Shown: piece by piece, positions 46,415 through 55,370 of the stretch | How the letters are laid out: the number at the start of each line of letters is the position of its first letter | How positions within the stretch are numbered: position 1 is the stretch's first letter | Source of the DNA: RYN-230 sp963844695 | Lineage (GTDB): Bacteria; Actinomycetota; Actinomycetes; Streptosporangiales; Streptosporangiaceae | Assembly (NCBI GenBank): GCA_963844695.1 | Contig: CAWJPL010000035.1 | Span: 124,001-188,000 of the forward strand | Length of the DNA: 64,000 nucleotides | Reading direction: 5' to 3' | The notes under the pieces: generated by a model | Seen by the model: the letters and a program-made list of their open reading frames with translations, nothing else | What the model was told of the DNA's origin: nothing | Database searches by the model: none | Position numbers and translations under genes: made by a program

Positions 46415-47710
46415 TCAGCCCAGACCCTGCCGGTCTGACTTCCAGGCCACCGGAATGAACGGAGCGGGCAACGCAGCACTGACCGCGGCTTCCAGAAGGC
46501 TTCGCTGGCCGGCGATGCTGGCCTGCCGCTCCGCGGGGAGGGTGGCTTCGAGTTCGTCAAGTACGGCACGAAGGCGGCGGACCACCTGAGGCGCGTCGGC
46601 GCCGTAACGGATGATCTCGGTCAAGGAGAGCACGAGCAGGCCGTCGAAGTTCCGCAGCTTCCGCTTGACCCTTACCGTTCCGCCGGAGTCAACCCGCAGG
46701 CCGGTCGGATCCGGCCGGTTGCCCGTGACGCCGAGGAGGTCGCTGATGCGATCGATGGCCTGGACCCCGGTGGTGGGATCGTTGACGGCCGGGGACAGCG
46801 CGCGGATCGCGATGTCGACGAGCTGCCGGAAGCCGAACGCCGGGTCTTGCACGAAGGTGCGTTCCCCGCCGATGAGGAAAAGCCTGGTGACATCGTCGTC
46901 GCACAGGTCGCCGCCGTGCACGAGCCCAACGGGGGTGCCGTGAGCCAGGTACTCGCCTGCTCCGACGGTCAGCTCCAGCCAGCATTCGTTCCGCCGGCAC
47001 AGTTCAGCCAGACCGTACAGGTCGGTGGCCGTGATGACCCCGGCTGTCCCCGTGTAGCAGAGGCGCTGCGGTGACGGGTCCGGCGGCGGAGGCTCGACGT
47101 CAACGTAGGCTGACGCCGGCGGGAAGTTCTCCTCGACGGCCCGTCTGCTCTCGGCGGCGATCGCTTCGAGCAGGTACTGGACGCGCATGAGGCGCACCAC
47201 GCTATGCAGGTACACGACGAACCCGAAGACCGTCGCCAGGGTCAGCGCCAGCAAGGTCGTCACCGACACCACTGGTGCGAACTGCTTCGCCGTCGCGACC
47301 GAGGCCCGGTTGTTCACCAGGATGATCAGGGAAAACACGAAGGTGGCGAGGAACAAGCCGAGGGTCACGCGAGTGACCCGGGAACGGATGAAGACCCGCA
47401 CCGTTCGGGGCGAGTACTGGCTGGCGGCGAGCTGGATGGCTACGAGCGTGGTGGCGAACACCACCGCGACAAACGCAAGGGTGGCGGCCGCGATGGCGCC
47501 GGCGAAGGTCGCCGCCGTGCCAGGGTCGCCCACCAGGTCCGGCCGCACGCCGATCGGTGCCTCGACCCGGGCGTCCAGCCAGATGGTGAGATTGGCTACG
47601 CCGATCGCGGCCACCGCCAATATGGTCGGGAGGAACCACAGCGACACTGTGATCCGTTGGCCGAAGTCAGTGCGCCACAGCGGCTCCGGATGCACGGGAA
47701 GCGCTCTCAT
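46415..47710 (-). CDS. DUF2254 membrane protein
   Basis: 431 residues with four N-terminal helices (SLWFLPTILAVAAIGVANLT; TLAFVAVVFATTLVAIQLAA; LGLFLATFVFSLIILVNNRA; LALTLATVFGFVVYLHSVVR), the family hallmark QYSPRTVRVFIRSRVTR, and a soluble C-terminal domain with AFGFRQLVDIAIRALSPAVN, DPTTGVQAIDRISDLL. This matches DUF2254. Function unknown. It converges on the M28 gene. Confidence 0.88.
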   Translation of the reverse strand: MRALPVHPEPLWRTDFGQRITVSLWFLPTILAVAAIGVANLTIWLDARVEAPIGVRPDLVGDPGTAATFAGAIAAATLAFVAVVFATTLVAIQLAASQYSPRTVRVFIRSRVTRVTLGLFLATFVFSLIILVNNRASVATAKQFAPVVSVTTLLALTLATVFGFVVYLHSVVRLMRVQYLLEAIAAESRRAVEENFPPASAYVDVEPPPPDPSPQRLCYTGTAGVITATDLYGLAELCRRNECWLELTVGAGEYLAHGTPVGLVHGGDLCDDDVTRLFLIGGERTFVQDPAFGFRQLVDIAIRALSPAVNDPTTGVQAIDRISDLLGVTGNRPDPTGLRVDSGGTVRVKRKLRNFDGLLVLSLTEIIRYGADAPQVVRRLRAVLDELEATLPAERQASIAGQRSLLEAAVSAALPAPFIPVAWKSDRQGLG

Positions 47711-47826
47711 GATCGAGAGTCTCTCAGCCCACCACGGGCGGCAGGAATCTCCGGCCCTGCCGGTCCCAAGTTCGCCGCCCAGATACTCGCTGGTTGCGGC
47801 CGATCATCCGGCTCTAAGGTTGGGTG

Positions 47827-48873
47827 ATGGGGTGGCCCAGGGCTGAGGATCTGCTCGCTGGCCCGCGCGGGCGGCGGCTGTGCTGGTCACTGCTGGAACC
47901 TGGTGACTTTCCCGGGTGGGATCTGGTGTGGGACGGCGCGCAGCGGGGAGATCTGACCGGGCTCACGGCCGAACTCGCTGCCTGTGTCGCCCGCACGGAC
48001 CTTGATTCAATAGTGGTGCATGCCGACCAACTGACCCTCCTGGCCGCCCTCGTGGAGCCGGTAGGGACCGCCATGTACTGGCAGGAACCCGACGACGTTG
48101 ACCACGCCCTGAGTGCTCCGGAAGTGCAGGGCGCGTTGCTACCGGTCGCACAGGCGGTGACCATAGCTCCGGAAGCCCGATGGTGGACATCTCCCATCGC
48201 AGCCGGCAGCCAGCAATATGTGGAATGGCCCGGCGAGCATGGCGGCCCTCCCACGTTGACGGCTACCGCCGCAGAAGTTGCCACCTGGCGAACCGCGACT
48301 ATCGACGATGAACGGTCAGCCCAGGAGCGGCCGGAAGACCCATCTGCCCCGTGGAGCGGCCATTGGTGGTCGGCGCCGGTCCTGTCGCGGATCCCGTCGA
48401 CCACGAGATCGATTCCCGGCCTCGGAGCGGTGGGACTGGCCTTGGTCGAGGACGGGTTTGACCAGAGGAACGCGCGTTGCTGGCCCCTCGCGCCGCGACC
48501 AGGTACGCGGATCTACGAGATCTCCTCGCCAGCGGACTGGACACAGCTAGTTGGCCGCTACCCGATCGATGTCAGCAGGTCCCGGCGCCATGACTGGTGG
48601 CGGGCCACAGGCTGGGCTGGCAAGTGGCTGATCCCCGACTTCGCCGCCGTCGCCGCGGACTACGACGCGGTGCACCTGAGCGTCGCGGGCTACCTCACCA
48701 CCGCGGGGCGTGCCCTGCCGGTGAATGATGGGCGCACAGTCCTGGCCGGATGGGACCCCGACCGGACATTCTGGCTGACCGAGGTCTTGGCAGCTTCAGG
48801 ACCGGCCACCGACTGGCTGGAACGCGATGAAGGACCACTCGGCTGGACCGGATCAGGCCGCACCGATCAATGA
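47827..48873 (+). CDS. Unrecognised ~348-residue soluble protein, paralogue 1
   Basis: No family recognised. The N-terminus AEDLLAGPRGRRLCWSLLEP is followed by an acidic helical region. The C-terminal ~160 residues are highly conserved with the gene at 62.2 kb: RSIPGLGAVGLALVEDGF, RNARCWPL, SRRHDWWRATGWAGKWLIPD, FAAVAADYDAVHLSVAGYLT. It is rich in Trp and Arg, with no signal peptide or membrane helix. Its last 21 bases overlap the convergent reductase-like gene. The spacing of conserved Trp/Arg/His suggests an enzyme or ligand-binding domain, but this is inference. Confidence 0.75.
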   Translation: MGWPRAEDLLAGPRGRRLCWSLLEPGDFPGWDLVWDGAQRGDLTGLTAELAACVARTDLDSIVVHADQLTLLAALVEPVGTAMYWQEPDDVDHALSAPEVQGALLPVAQAVTIAPEARWWTSPIAAGSQQYVEWPGEHGGPPTLTATAAEVATWRTATIDDERSAQERPEDPSAPWSGHWWSAPVLSRIPSTTRSIPGLGAVGLALVEDGFDQRNARCWPLAPRPGTRIYEISSPADWTQLVGRYPIDVSRSRRHDWWRATGWAGKWLIPDFAAVAADYDAVHLSVAGYLTTAGRALPVNDGRTVLAGWDPDRTFWLTEVLAASGPATDWLERDEGPLGWTGSGRTDQ

Positions 48874-49488
48874 CCGCGCCTCTGCGAGACCGACTACGAG
48901 ATCGTGAAGGTCGCCGCCTACCTCGAGCCGACCCGACTGTTCGAGGCCGCCGGCCTTCACCGGCTCGAAGCCGGCCGTTCGGATCAACCGCCCGACTTCC
49001 TCGCCAGCACGGTCGTCGCCGGTCACGTAGAACAGGACCGCCGGCTCCGGTGACCGGTGGCTGGAGGACTCGAAGAGATCGGCCGACATGGTTCCAAACG
49101 CCATGGCCAAGCGTGCCCCCGCTGGCAACCAGCCGGCTACCACCTCACCAGAGGATTGCCCTTTCGGCAGCAGACGCGCGAGGTTACCTTGTGCGTCGAT
49201 GCCGACGGGGTTGCTCGGAACGACCACGAGCTTGCCGGTGAGCGCGTCGGCGATCTCGTCTATGACCCCCTTCAGCACGGCAAACCGCAGCGCGAGGACG
49301 ACAGCATCGGCGCCCTGCAACGCGTCGTGGTTGCCGACGGCGGCGACCGCAGTCCGGCCGATCTGCGCAGCCAGCATTCGTGCCGACTCATTGTCGGCGC
49401 TCGAGAGCCGCAGGGTCTCGCCGCCTGAGGCGAGTTCGCGGGCGACGACCGATCCGATCCCTCCAGTGCCGATGACCGCGGTGGTCAT
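48853..49488 (-). CDS. NADPH-dependent F420 reductase-like NAD(P)-binding protein
   Basis: 211 residues. The Rossmann motif is AVIGTGGIGSVVARELASGG. GADAVVLALRFAVLKGVIDE and LVVVPSNPVGIDAQGNLARL match the F420H2:NADP oxidoreductase (Fno)-type fold, as does the C-terminal GGDLHDLVVGLAEARSLIG. Many members act on other substrates, so F420 use is not certain. Confidence 0.75.
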   Translation of the reverse strand: MTTAVIGTGGIGSVVARELASGGETLRLSSADNESARMLAAQIGRTAVAAVGNHDALQGADAVVLALRFAVLKGVIDEIADALTGKLVVVPSNPVGIDAQGNLARLLPKGQSSGEVVAGWLPAGARLAMAFGTMSADLFESSSHRSPEPAVLFYVTGDDRAGEEVGRLIRTAGFEPVKAGGLEQSGRLEVGGDLHDLVVGLAEARSLIGAA

Positions 49489-49510
49489 GACCGAAACCTG
49501 ATCCCGGCAT

Positions 49511-49982
49511 TCACTCGGACTTCTCGGCGGGCGTACTCGACGGCCAGTGAGCGGGCGACCAGTCCCCCTCTGGGTCGGTGGTCTGACCTACTTCGATCAG
49601 ATGACCGTCGGGATCGCGGATGTAGCAGCGCTTCTCGTACTGGTGCTGTTTCGGTGGCGTGAGGAATTGAGCACCCCGGGCGCTCCATTCGGCGTACACG
49701 GCGTCGATGTCTTTGACCCGGATGTTGAGGAAGCTGCTGACCCGGTCGGGATCGCGTGGCGTTTCCAGGATGACCGCAGGCTTGTCGTCGGTCGGGCCCC
49801 CGCCGACATTGATGATGATCCAGCTGTTGGACGAGGGCGACATAAGTCAGCCCTCCGGGGCCGGAGTAGGCCACCCTGCCGCCGAGCACTTCGGTGTAGA
49901 AGCGCCGAGAGCGCTCGACATCGTCCGAGACGATGAAGTGGGCCAGCACAATTCCCTCTGGGGGCGGTGGGAGCTCGGCCAT
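49511..49982 (-). CDS. VOC (glyoxalase/bleomycin-resistance) fold protein, one-base frame break
   Basis: ATG 49982 gives MAELPPPPEGIVLAHFIVSD and RRFYTEVLGGRVAYSGPGGL. After TYVAL one extra base near 49840 breaks the frame; the other frame continues SNSWIIINVGGGPTDDKPAV and CYIRDPDGHLIEVGQTTDPE. The His of AHFIVSD and the Glu of LIEVGQ are the usual metal ligands. The substrate is unknown. Confidence 0.78.
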
Positions 49983-50220
49983 CTGGCACCTTCCACTGGT
50001 TGGGTCTCAGGCCCCGCTTAGGACGGTCGGCAGCGTGCAGGACTTGTCCCGCCGCTGCATGCCAGGGAGTCTAACGCTGTCCAAGGCTGGGAACCGCCGC
50101 GTGAATAGGGTGGCGAGCTAGCACCGTAACCGGCGACGTTTGCCCTGTCCCGCGAGCCGCGATGAGTCCTGCGGCGTCCGGCAGTCGTACCGTCGAACCC
50201 GTTCCGGAGGAGGACTTTTG

Positions 50221-50784
50221 ATGCGCAGCGTGACCTATTCGATGGGCGTCTCACTTGACGGCTACATCGTCGGCCCGGACGGCGGCTTCGACTGGACGGC
50301 GCCCGACGAGGAGGTCTTTCGCTTCGTCACCGACGAGATACGAGAGGTCGGCGTCCACCTGCTGGGACGGCGGCTGTACGAGACGATGCTGTACTGGGAG
50401 ACCGCCGACCAGGATCCATCGCTCGACGACTCAATGCTCGAGTGGGCCGCGATCTGGAAGTCGCTCCCCAAGGTGGTGTTCTCCACCACGCTGTCGGCGG
50501 TGCAGGGCAATGCCCGCCTGGTCTCCGGCGGCCTGGCGGAGGAGATCGAGCGGTTGCGAGCCGAGCCGGCGGAGGGCGACATCGCGATCGGCGGCGCGGC
50601 TCTCGCCGCCGAGGCGGCCGCGTTGGGTCTGATCGACGAGTACCGGGCCAGGGTCTACCCGGTGCTGGTTGGCGGTGGCATTCCGTTCTTTGCCCAGCGC
50701 GAGCGTCGGGTAGATCTCGAACTCGTCGAGACCCGCACCTTCAGTTCGAGGGTCGTCTACCTCCACTACCGCGTGGCGCGCTAG
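50221..50784 (+). CDS. Dihydrofolate-reductase-like (RibD C-terminal) protein
   Basis: 187 residues from ATG 50221, selected by the strong GGAGGAGG at 50206-50213. MRSVTYSMGVSLDGYIVGPD, LLGRRLYETMLYWETAD, and DIAIGGAALAAEAAALGLID, EYRARVYPVLVGGGIPFFAQ are the family signatures. It probably uses NADPH on a pterin- or riboflavin-like substrate; it is not the housekeeping folA type. Confidence 0.87.
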   Translation: MRSVTYSMGVSLDGYIVGPDGGFDWTAPDEEVFRFVTDEIREVGVHLLGRRLYETMLYWETADQDPSLDDSMLEWAAIWKSLPKVVFSTTLSAVQGNARLVSGGLAEEIERLRAEPAEGDIAIGGAALAAEAAALGLIDEYRARVYPVLVGGGIPFFAQRERRVDLELVETRTFSSRVVYLHYRVAR

Positions 50785-50858
50785 CCGGCTGGTAAGCGGG
50801 CATCCTGACGTCAACGGCGCAGACTGCTGATCATGCCCTTGAGCTGGGCGGGAAGCTG

Positions 50859-50900
50859 TGGAGCGGGTGACGAGAATCGAACTCGCACTATCAGCTTCGG
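50859..50900 (-). repeat. att-like core A: 3' half of tRNA-Gly(CCC)
   Basis: On the minus strand this reads through the T-arm and acceptor 3' strand of a glycine tRNA and ends CACCCGCTCCA, so the CCA end is at the low-coordinate side. The anticodon side has drifted (CCGAAGC instead of TCCCAAGC) and no 5' half follows. The preceding ~50 bases (50809-50858) are repeated before copy B. Confidence 0.75.
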
Positions 50901-50990
50901 AGCACGACGGTCCCGGCTGTCCCGCACGTGGCCATGTCATGACCGGCTGTGCCAGACTGGGGAACGGGCGGACTGGTCTGGAGAACCACG

Positions 50991-51200
50991 TTGAACAAGG
51001 TCCTCATATTGATTCCCGTGCTCGTGCTCGTAGCCGGGTTCGTGGTGTTCTGCGAGGTTGACCTGGCCCGAGCGGAGGAAGTGCGCTACCTGCCCAAGTG
51101 GGTATGGGCGATCTTGTGCATGGGCATAGGGCTCACGATTCCGTTCGGCGGAATTGCTTACCTGGTGTTCGGGAAGGTCCGCAGGCCGCACCCGAGATGA
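50991..51200 (+). CDS. PLDc_N (phospholipase D nuclease N-terminal) membrane protein
   Basis: About 69 residues from TTG 50991 (LNKVLILIPVLVLVAGFVVF), with a GGAGA upstream. Two helices flank EVDLARAEEVRYLPKWVWAI, and the end is GGIAYLVFGKVRRP, the classical short PLDc_N pattern. No nuclease domain is attached. It lies right after att-like core A. Confidence 0.75.
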   Translation: MNKVLILIPVLVLVAGFVVFCEVDLARAEEVRYLPKWVWAILCMGIGLTIPFGGIAYLVFGKVRRPHPR

Positions 51201-51328
51201 CGGTCAAGGAGACTGGGGTGCGGCCTGACTAGTGGCCAGCCTCACCGCAGGTCCGGCCGCGGGTCTTGATGTACTCGACTGCTGGACTTCGGCGGCCTCG
51301 GTGGTCGTCGGGTCGGTAGGAATAAAAC

Positions 51329-51869
51329 ATGGCGACGGTCTATCTGCTCCGGCATGGCGAGGCCGACTATGGCCCGATCCGTGAGCGCAACTGGCCGGGG
51401 GCTGCCTCTGATCTGGCTCCGCTCACAGCGCGCGGGTTCGAAGCAGGCGAGAACAGCAGCGCGACAGTTGTCCCCGCGGGGACGGCGGAGATCGTGTCGT
51501 CACCGATGACCCGGGCACTGCAGACCGCTGCCCTGCTGGCTTGCGACCTTGGCCTGCTTGTGGAGGTGGACTTTGAGCTGCGCGAGTGGCTGCCCGATGA
51601 CACCTTCAGCTGGCTGAAGCTACGCCGACGTCGCCACCGCCGCAGGCGATATCGAGCGCTGCGGTGGGGAGTGGCCCGCCGGGCAGCGCCGGAGCTGGGA
51701 GCCACTGTCCCAGCTCCGGGAGCGGGCAACCGCCGCGCTCACCAGACACCTCTCGCCGACGAACGACGACCAGGTGCTGATCGCCGTCTGCCACCAGATG
51801 GTGATCCAGGCACTCATCGGCGAACGCGACACCGCTACCGGCGCGTTCCGCCGAATCAGCTTCCCCTGA
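51329..51869 (+). CDS. Histidine phosphatase (phosphoglycerate mutase-like), one-base frame break
   Basis: ATG 51329 gives MATVYLLRHGEADYGPIRER with the catalytic RHG, then VSSPMTRALQTAALLA. An extra C at ~51620 breaks the frame; the other frame continues YADVATAAGDIERCGGEWPA and DDQVLIAVCHQMVIQALIGE, which holds the second catalytic His, ending at TGA 51867-51869. All catalytic elements survive. The substrate is unknown. Confidence 0.8.
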
Positions 51870-51941
51870 CGCAGAGGTGAGCGACCGTCTGATGCCTAGA
51901 CTGCCGCGGGCCGATCAGGTGGCGTCCAGGGCCGCGGAGGG

Positions 51942-52328
51942 TCAGCTGAGCTCGCGAACCTTGAGGGTGTCAACGTGCTGCTGGAAGGCAACAGCTTTGC
52001 CACCGTTCAAGGTCCACACGTGGACCATCTTCACAACGGCCGGTTCTCCGGAACTCTTGTGCTTCCACCCGTAGCTCCCGAGCACCACGACTGTCTCACC
52101 GTCGGCGACGAACTGCTCGGGCACCACGGTGAAGTCATCGCCGATTTCCCCGAGTCGCATGAACACCCCTTCGAGCACCGCCTGAGGACCGGCGTACGTG
52201 CCAGCGAGTGGAAATCCGTCGGCCTCGGTCCACTGGATGTCGTCGGCCATGGCACCGAGGGCGGCGGGAACGTCGCCCGTCGCGAAGCTCGCGTAGGCGT
52301 TTTCGACGATTTCCCTGTTGGTGGCCAT
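51942..52328 (-). CDS. SnoaL/NTF2-like protein
   Basis: 128 residues: NREIVENAYASFATGDVPAA, MADDIQWTEADGFPLAGTYA, and the C-terminal VVKMVHVWTLNGGKAVAFQQ, HVDTLKV. This is the cone-shaped NTF2/ketosteroid-isomerase fold. It may be an isomerase or hydratase for a small hydrophobic ligand. It diverges from a TetR gene across a perfect palindrome. Confidence 0.85.
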   Translation of the reverse strand: MATNREIVENAYASFATGDVPAALGAMADDIQWTEADGFPLAGTYAGPQAVLEGVFMRLGEIGDDFTVVPEQFVADGETVVVLGSYGWKHKSSGEPAVVKMVHVWTLNGGKAVAFQQHVDTLKVRELS

Positions 52329-52354
52329 CTCGTATCCTCTTTCCCGCCGGCACC

Positions 52355-52390
52355 GTATATGACAGTGTTATGCATAACACTGTCATATAC
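52355..52390. promoter_or_regulatory. Perfect 36-bp palindrome between divergent SnoaL-like and TetR genes
   Basis: The left arm GTATATGACAGTGTTATG is followed directly by its exact reverse complement. It is centred at 52372/52373 in an 81-base intergenic gap and is AT-rich unlike its surroundings. A partial third half-site GACGCTGTTATG lies at 52401-52412 over the TetR start. By position it should be the operator of the TetR protein at 52410, controlling both genes. Confidence 0.8.
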
Positions 52391-52409
52391 TGATGTCAAT
52401 GACGCTGTT

Positions 52410-53099
52410 ATGGATACACTGTGGAGCGTGCCGCCCACGTCCGCTGACCCGCATCTGCGCGAAAGGATCATCAACACCGCCGCGCAACTCCTAGCCACTG
52501 AGGGCGCCGTGTCGGCTCGGCGCCTGGCCCGCGAGCTGGGCACGTCGACGATGGTCGTCTATACCCACTTCGGCGGGATGGACGAACTGACCCGACAGGT
52601 GATGCGCCGCGGGTTCGCCGATTTCGGAACCGAACTGGACCGCGGCGCGGTCACCGGCGACGCCGTCGCCGACTGGATGACCTACCTCTGGAGCTACCGC
52701 CGCTTCGCCCTGCGCGAACCCCACCTGTACGGGGTGATGTTCGGTCCTCGACTCGCCGCGTTCAGGCTCGGTGATCCCGCCGACCTCGAGGCGGCCAGAT
52801 CCACCTTCGTCTCGCTCCTCCGTCGCATCCACGCCTGCGTCAACGCGGCCCGATGGGAGGTCGACGACGTCACCACTGCCGGCGAAGCTGTCTGGTCCGG
52901 TGTGCACGGCCACACCACGCTCGAGCTCACCGGGTTCTTCGCTTCGGTCGGCCGCGACCCAGTGCGCTCGTACAGCGAGATCCTCACCAGGATGTCGATC
53001 GGCCTCGGTGACCACGCCCCAGCCACCGCTCGCTCGCTGTCGACCGCCAGACGGCGGGCCGTCCGCGCAGACCGGGCCGAGGCCGCGTCTGCGCGATAA
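52410..53099 (+). CDS. TetR-family regulator
   Basis: About 229 residues from ATG 52410 (MDTLWSVPPTSADPHLRERI). The DNA-binding region reads INTAAQLLATEGAVSARRLA, RELGTSTMVVYTHFGGMDEL. The C-terminal domain (WSGVHGHTTLELTGFF) is of the TetR_C WHG type. It is divergent from the SnoaL-like gene, sharing the 36-bp palindrome, its probable operator. The ligand is unknown. Confidence 0.88.
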   Translation: MDTLWSVPPTSADPHLRERIINTAAQLLATEGAVSARRLARELGTSTMVVYTHFGGMDELTRQVMRRGFADFGTELDRGAVTGDAVADWMTYLWSYRRFALREPHLYGVMFGPRLAAFRLGDPADLEAARSTFVSLLRRIHACVNAARWEVDDVTTAGEAVWSGVHGHTTLELTGFFASVGRDPVRSYSEILTRMSIGLGDHAPATARSLSTARRRAVRADRAEAASAR

Positions 53100-53643
53100 G
53101 CGCCGCCGTGACCCACGGCTACACCGCCACCAGCCTTGCCGCACGTCGCGCACAGCCACCCGAAAAGCACGGCGAGCGGCCGAACCTACGGCCAGTGATG
53201 CGAACCATCGCGGGAGGGCAGGTGTGCCCGTCCCCGTCGCAGGCGCATCCCAGTGCGGGCACCAGCCGGCCGCCCTTGCAGTCCTGACAGTGATCCGTGC
53301 GGGTCATGATCGCTTCTATGCGAGTGGCCTCCCACGTGGAGGGCTTCACCTGATAGGCGCCGATCACCGCCTGGAGCGGGAGCCGTCAAGGGCCTGGTCC
53401 GCAGGACTTCCAAGCTGCTTTGGCCGTGGAGAGGCTCGATAGGCGTGAGGGGTTGTGCGAGCGGGCAGGATGCGGCCAAAGGATCTTGGAACTCCTTGAC
53501 GACCCCCGTGGAGGGCTGATATTTCCGGGCCGGGTGAAGGCCGCCCCCGACCTCACGTACTAAGAGACAGATGTGGCCACCGTCCTAAGAACAGATGTGG
53601 CCACCGTCGGACCGGGGGTCTGGGGTGGTGTCCCCATGCAGGT
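53100..53643. other. Gene-poor stretch with a possible Cys-rich small ORF and a tandem repeat
   Basis: A minus-strand frame 53119-53307 could encode MTRTDHCQDCKGGRLVPALG followed by CACDGDGHTCPP, with five Cys arranged like a small zinc ribbon, but it has a weak ribosome-binding site. The rest holds the tandem repeat at 53560-53608 and no other candidate. Confidence 0.35.
53560..53608. repeat. Tandem duplication of a 24/25-bp unit, possible IS end
   Basis: CTAAGAGACAGATGTGGCCA plus CCGTC (53560-53584) is followed immediately by the same unit lacking one G (53585-53608). The core ACAGATGTGGCCACCGTC resembles terminal repeats flanking some actinobacterial insertion sequences, but no transposase is adjacent, so an excised or deleted element is possible. 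Confidence 0.5.
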
Positions 53644-54330
53644 CTACCCCGCTGGGTGATCAATGTCCACGGACGGCAGGTCTTTCACCTGGTGTTTGGT
53701 GAGGCTGAGATGGATAAGAAGAGTCCCGATCTTAGTCACAGCGCCGATCGGGACAGCCACTTCCTTGCGGCCCCACGTGTGCCCCTCCTGTAGGAGCACG
53801 TGGGTTACATAGTGCCCGCCAGGTTCCACGACCAGTCCCTGGACCTGCCCTATCTCGCCATCGGTCGCACAGACGGTCAGTTCGCGGCGTATGTCTACCT
53901 CGCCGGATGGGACGGAGTTGACGGTGACTTCCTGCGGGGCTTCCGGTCGGCCAGGGCCGCGGTCGGGCGCGACCTCGACCGCACCGGGAATCCCGAAGAC
54001 TCCGGGGGACAGAGGAAGAAAGCTCACGCTAGGGGGGGAGTGGGACTCTTGGGGCCCGCTGGGGTCGAGGTCCGGCACAACCTCGGTCTCCTGGGCGGGT
54101 CGGAGCGCCTGGAACTCGGCTAGGGTGCAGCGAAGCCGGATCTGACCCGTCGTAGCGTCCACAAGGTCAACAGGAACAAGCCGCCCTGGGCCATTCCGGT
54201 GCTTCTGGTTGACTACGAGATGAGTGACCTCACGGGCGACCGGGTTGACGATTATGCGGCTCACATGACCGCAGGCTCCATCGCTGCAACTGGCGTCGGC
54301 CCCGATCCTGAACGGCATCTTCCGCGCCAT
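53644..54330 (-). CDS. Double PRC-barrel protein
   Basis: About 228 residues from the Met in MARKMPFRIGADASCSDGAC, chosen for GAGGAGGG just upstream. Two PRC-barrel modules: residues ~5-70 (CGHVSRIIVNPVAREVTHLV, PGRLVPVDLVDATTGQI) and ~145-215 (DGEIGQVQGLVVEPGGHYVT, KEVAVPIGAVTKIGTLLIHL), joined by an acidic Pro-rich linker. Tandem PRC-barrel proteins of this kind are adaptor-like with no known enzyme activity. Confidence 0.78.
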   Translation of the reverse strand: MARKMPFRIGADASCSDGACGHVSRIIVNPVAREVTHLVVNQKHRNGPGRLVPVDLVDATTGQIRLRCTLAEFQALRPAQETEVVPDLDPSGPQESHSPPSVSFLPLSPGVFGIPGAVEVAPDRGPGRPEAPQEVTVNSVPSGEVDIRRELTVCATDGEIGQVQGLVVEPGGHYVTHVLLQEGHTWGRKEVAVPIGAVTKIGTLLIHLSLTKHQVKDLPSVDIDHPAG

Positions 54331-54809
54331 AGCCGCCCTCCTCGTCTCCTTGGACCTTAACAAGCACAGCCAGCAGCAGCGCCTCTAAGCTCCCGGCCCG
54401 CGACAGCCGCACCTGACCGAGCATTCGCGAGGCCACCGGCAAGTCGCGCAGACGGCCACGCGGCGCAGCAATGTGTACGAGGAGTGAGCCGGTCAGGTCA
54501 GCGTAACCGCCTAGGCTGGGCCCGCGCGGACGCGCTGGGCGGGGCCTCCTCAAGGCCAGAGCCCGGTGCGAGGAGCGCCGGACACGGTGCCACGCAGCGG
54601 CGCCGCCTTGATCAAGAACGGCTCAATTCAGCAGTCTGGCCCTAGGCAGGCAGCCCTAGGCAGGCCCGAGACACATGCAGGCCTCACCGAGCGTTCAGAA
54701 TATTCCCACGGTCGGACTAGGGGCGCAGTCACCCATAGTCACCTGGCCGCTCCCGCTCTTGTCGGTTGTCGCGACAGGCTCGCACAGTACAGCGCTCCAC
54801 TGCGCCAGA
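54331..54809. other. Gene-poor stretch
   Basis: No supported gene. At 54583-54610 the sequence GTGCCACGCAGCGGCGCCGC and the following CTTGATCA resemble the segment at 59624-59655 within the integrase remnant, suggesting a further small integrase scrap. A 93-codon frame (54566-54847) has no recognisable domain. Confidence 0.35.
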
Positions 54810-55370
54810 TTAAGCCGTACTTGGCGAGGAGTCGGTATGACGCATAGTGGCAGTCAGAGCCAAGTGCCACGGGTAGCTAGCGATTAGATCACCGCCAGCG
54901 TGCGGTTCGTGAGGGTCTATACCGCCGGAACCAAGCAGAATGTGTACGCCTTCACTGCGCAATTCCTCGACGCTGCGGCGGAATGGGGCACGGGCGGCAA
55001 GAGCTGAGTTTACGAACGGCAGGACGATGATTGGCACACTGAGGGCAGTGGTCTCGGCGAGGATGCCTAGGGCGTAGGTGTCGCTGATGCCCTGGGCCCA
55101 CTTGTTTATCGTGTTATACGTGGCCGGGGCGACGATGATCGCGTCGGCCGGGCGGGACCTGGACTCGCCAGGTTTGCGGTACTCGCTGCGGACCGCGCTG
55201 CCGGTCAGGGCCTCGATGGCGGGCACGTCGAGGAAGTCGAGCGCGGCGGGCGTGGCTGCGATCTGGACCGTCCAGCCATGCTCCTGGGCGAGTTTGATGA
55301 GCTGACCCACCTCGGAGGCGGGGCCTGCACCGCAGACGACGACGGTCAGGACGCGGCCATCCTGGCTCAC
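54810..55370 (-). CDS. Flavoprotein (phosphopantothenoylcysteine decarboxylase-like HFCD fold)
   Basis: 186 residues: RVLTVVVCGAGPASEVGQLI, then ADAIIVAPATYNTINKWAQG and ISDTYALGILAETTALSVPI, the FMN-binding and Asn-containing motifs of the HFCD family, and PIIVLPFVNSALAARAPFRR. In actinomycetes such stand-alone flavoproteins sit next to XRE-type regulators, as here; the biological role is unknown. It overlaps the upstream regulator fragment by four bases (ATGA). Confidence 0.82.
   Translation of the reverse strand: MSQDGRVLTVVVCGAGPASEVGQLIKLAQEHGWTVQIAATPAALDFLDVPAIEALTGSAVRSEYRKPGESRSRPADAIIVAPATYNTINKWAQGISDTYALGILAETTALSVPIIVLPFVNSALAARAPFRRSVEELRSEGVHILLGSGGIDPHEPHAGGDLIASYPWHLALTATMRHTDSSPSTA

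Noticed and set aside
50858..51061. Short ORF beginning VTRIELALS
   Set aside because: This peptide, like GAGDENRTRT at 56656-56690 and 60030-60060, is the reverse reading of the tRNA 3' half, a familiar misannotation.
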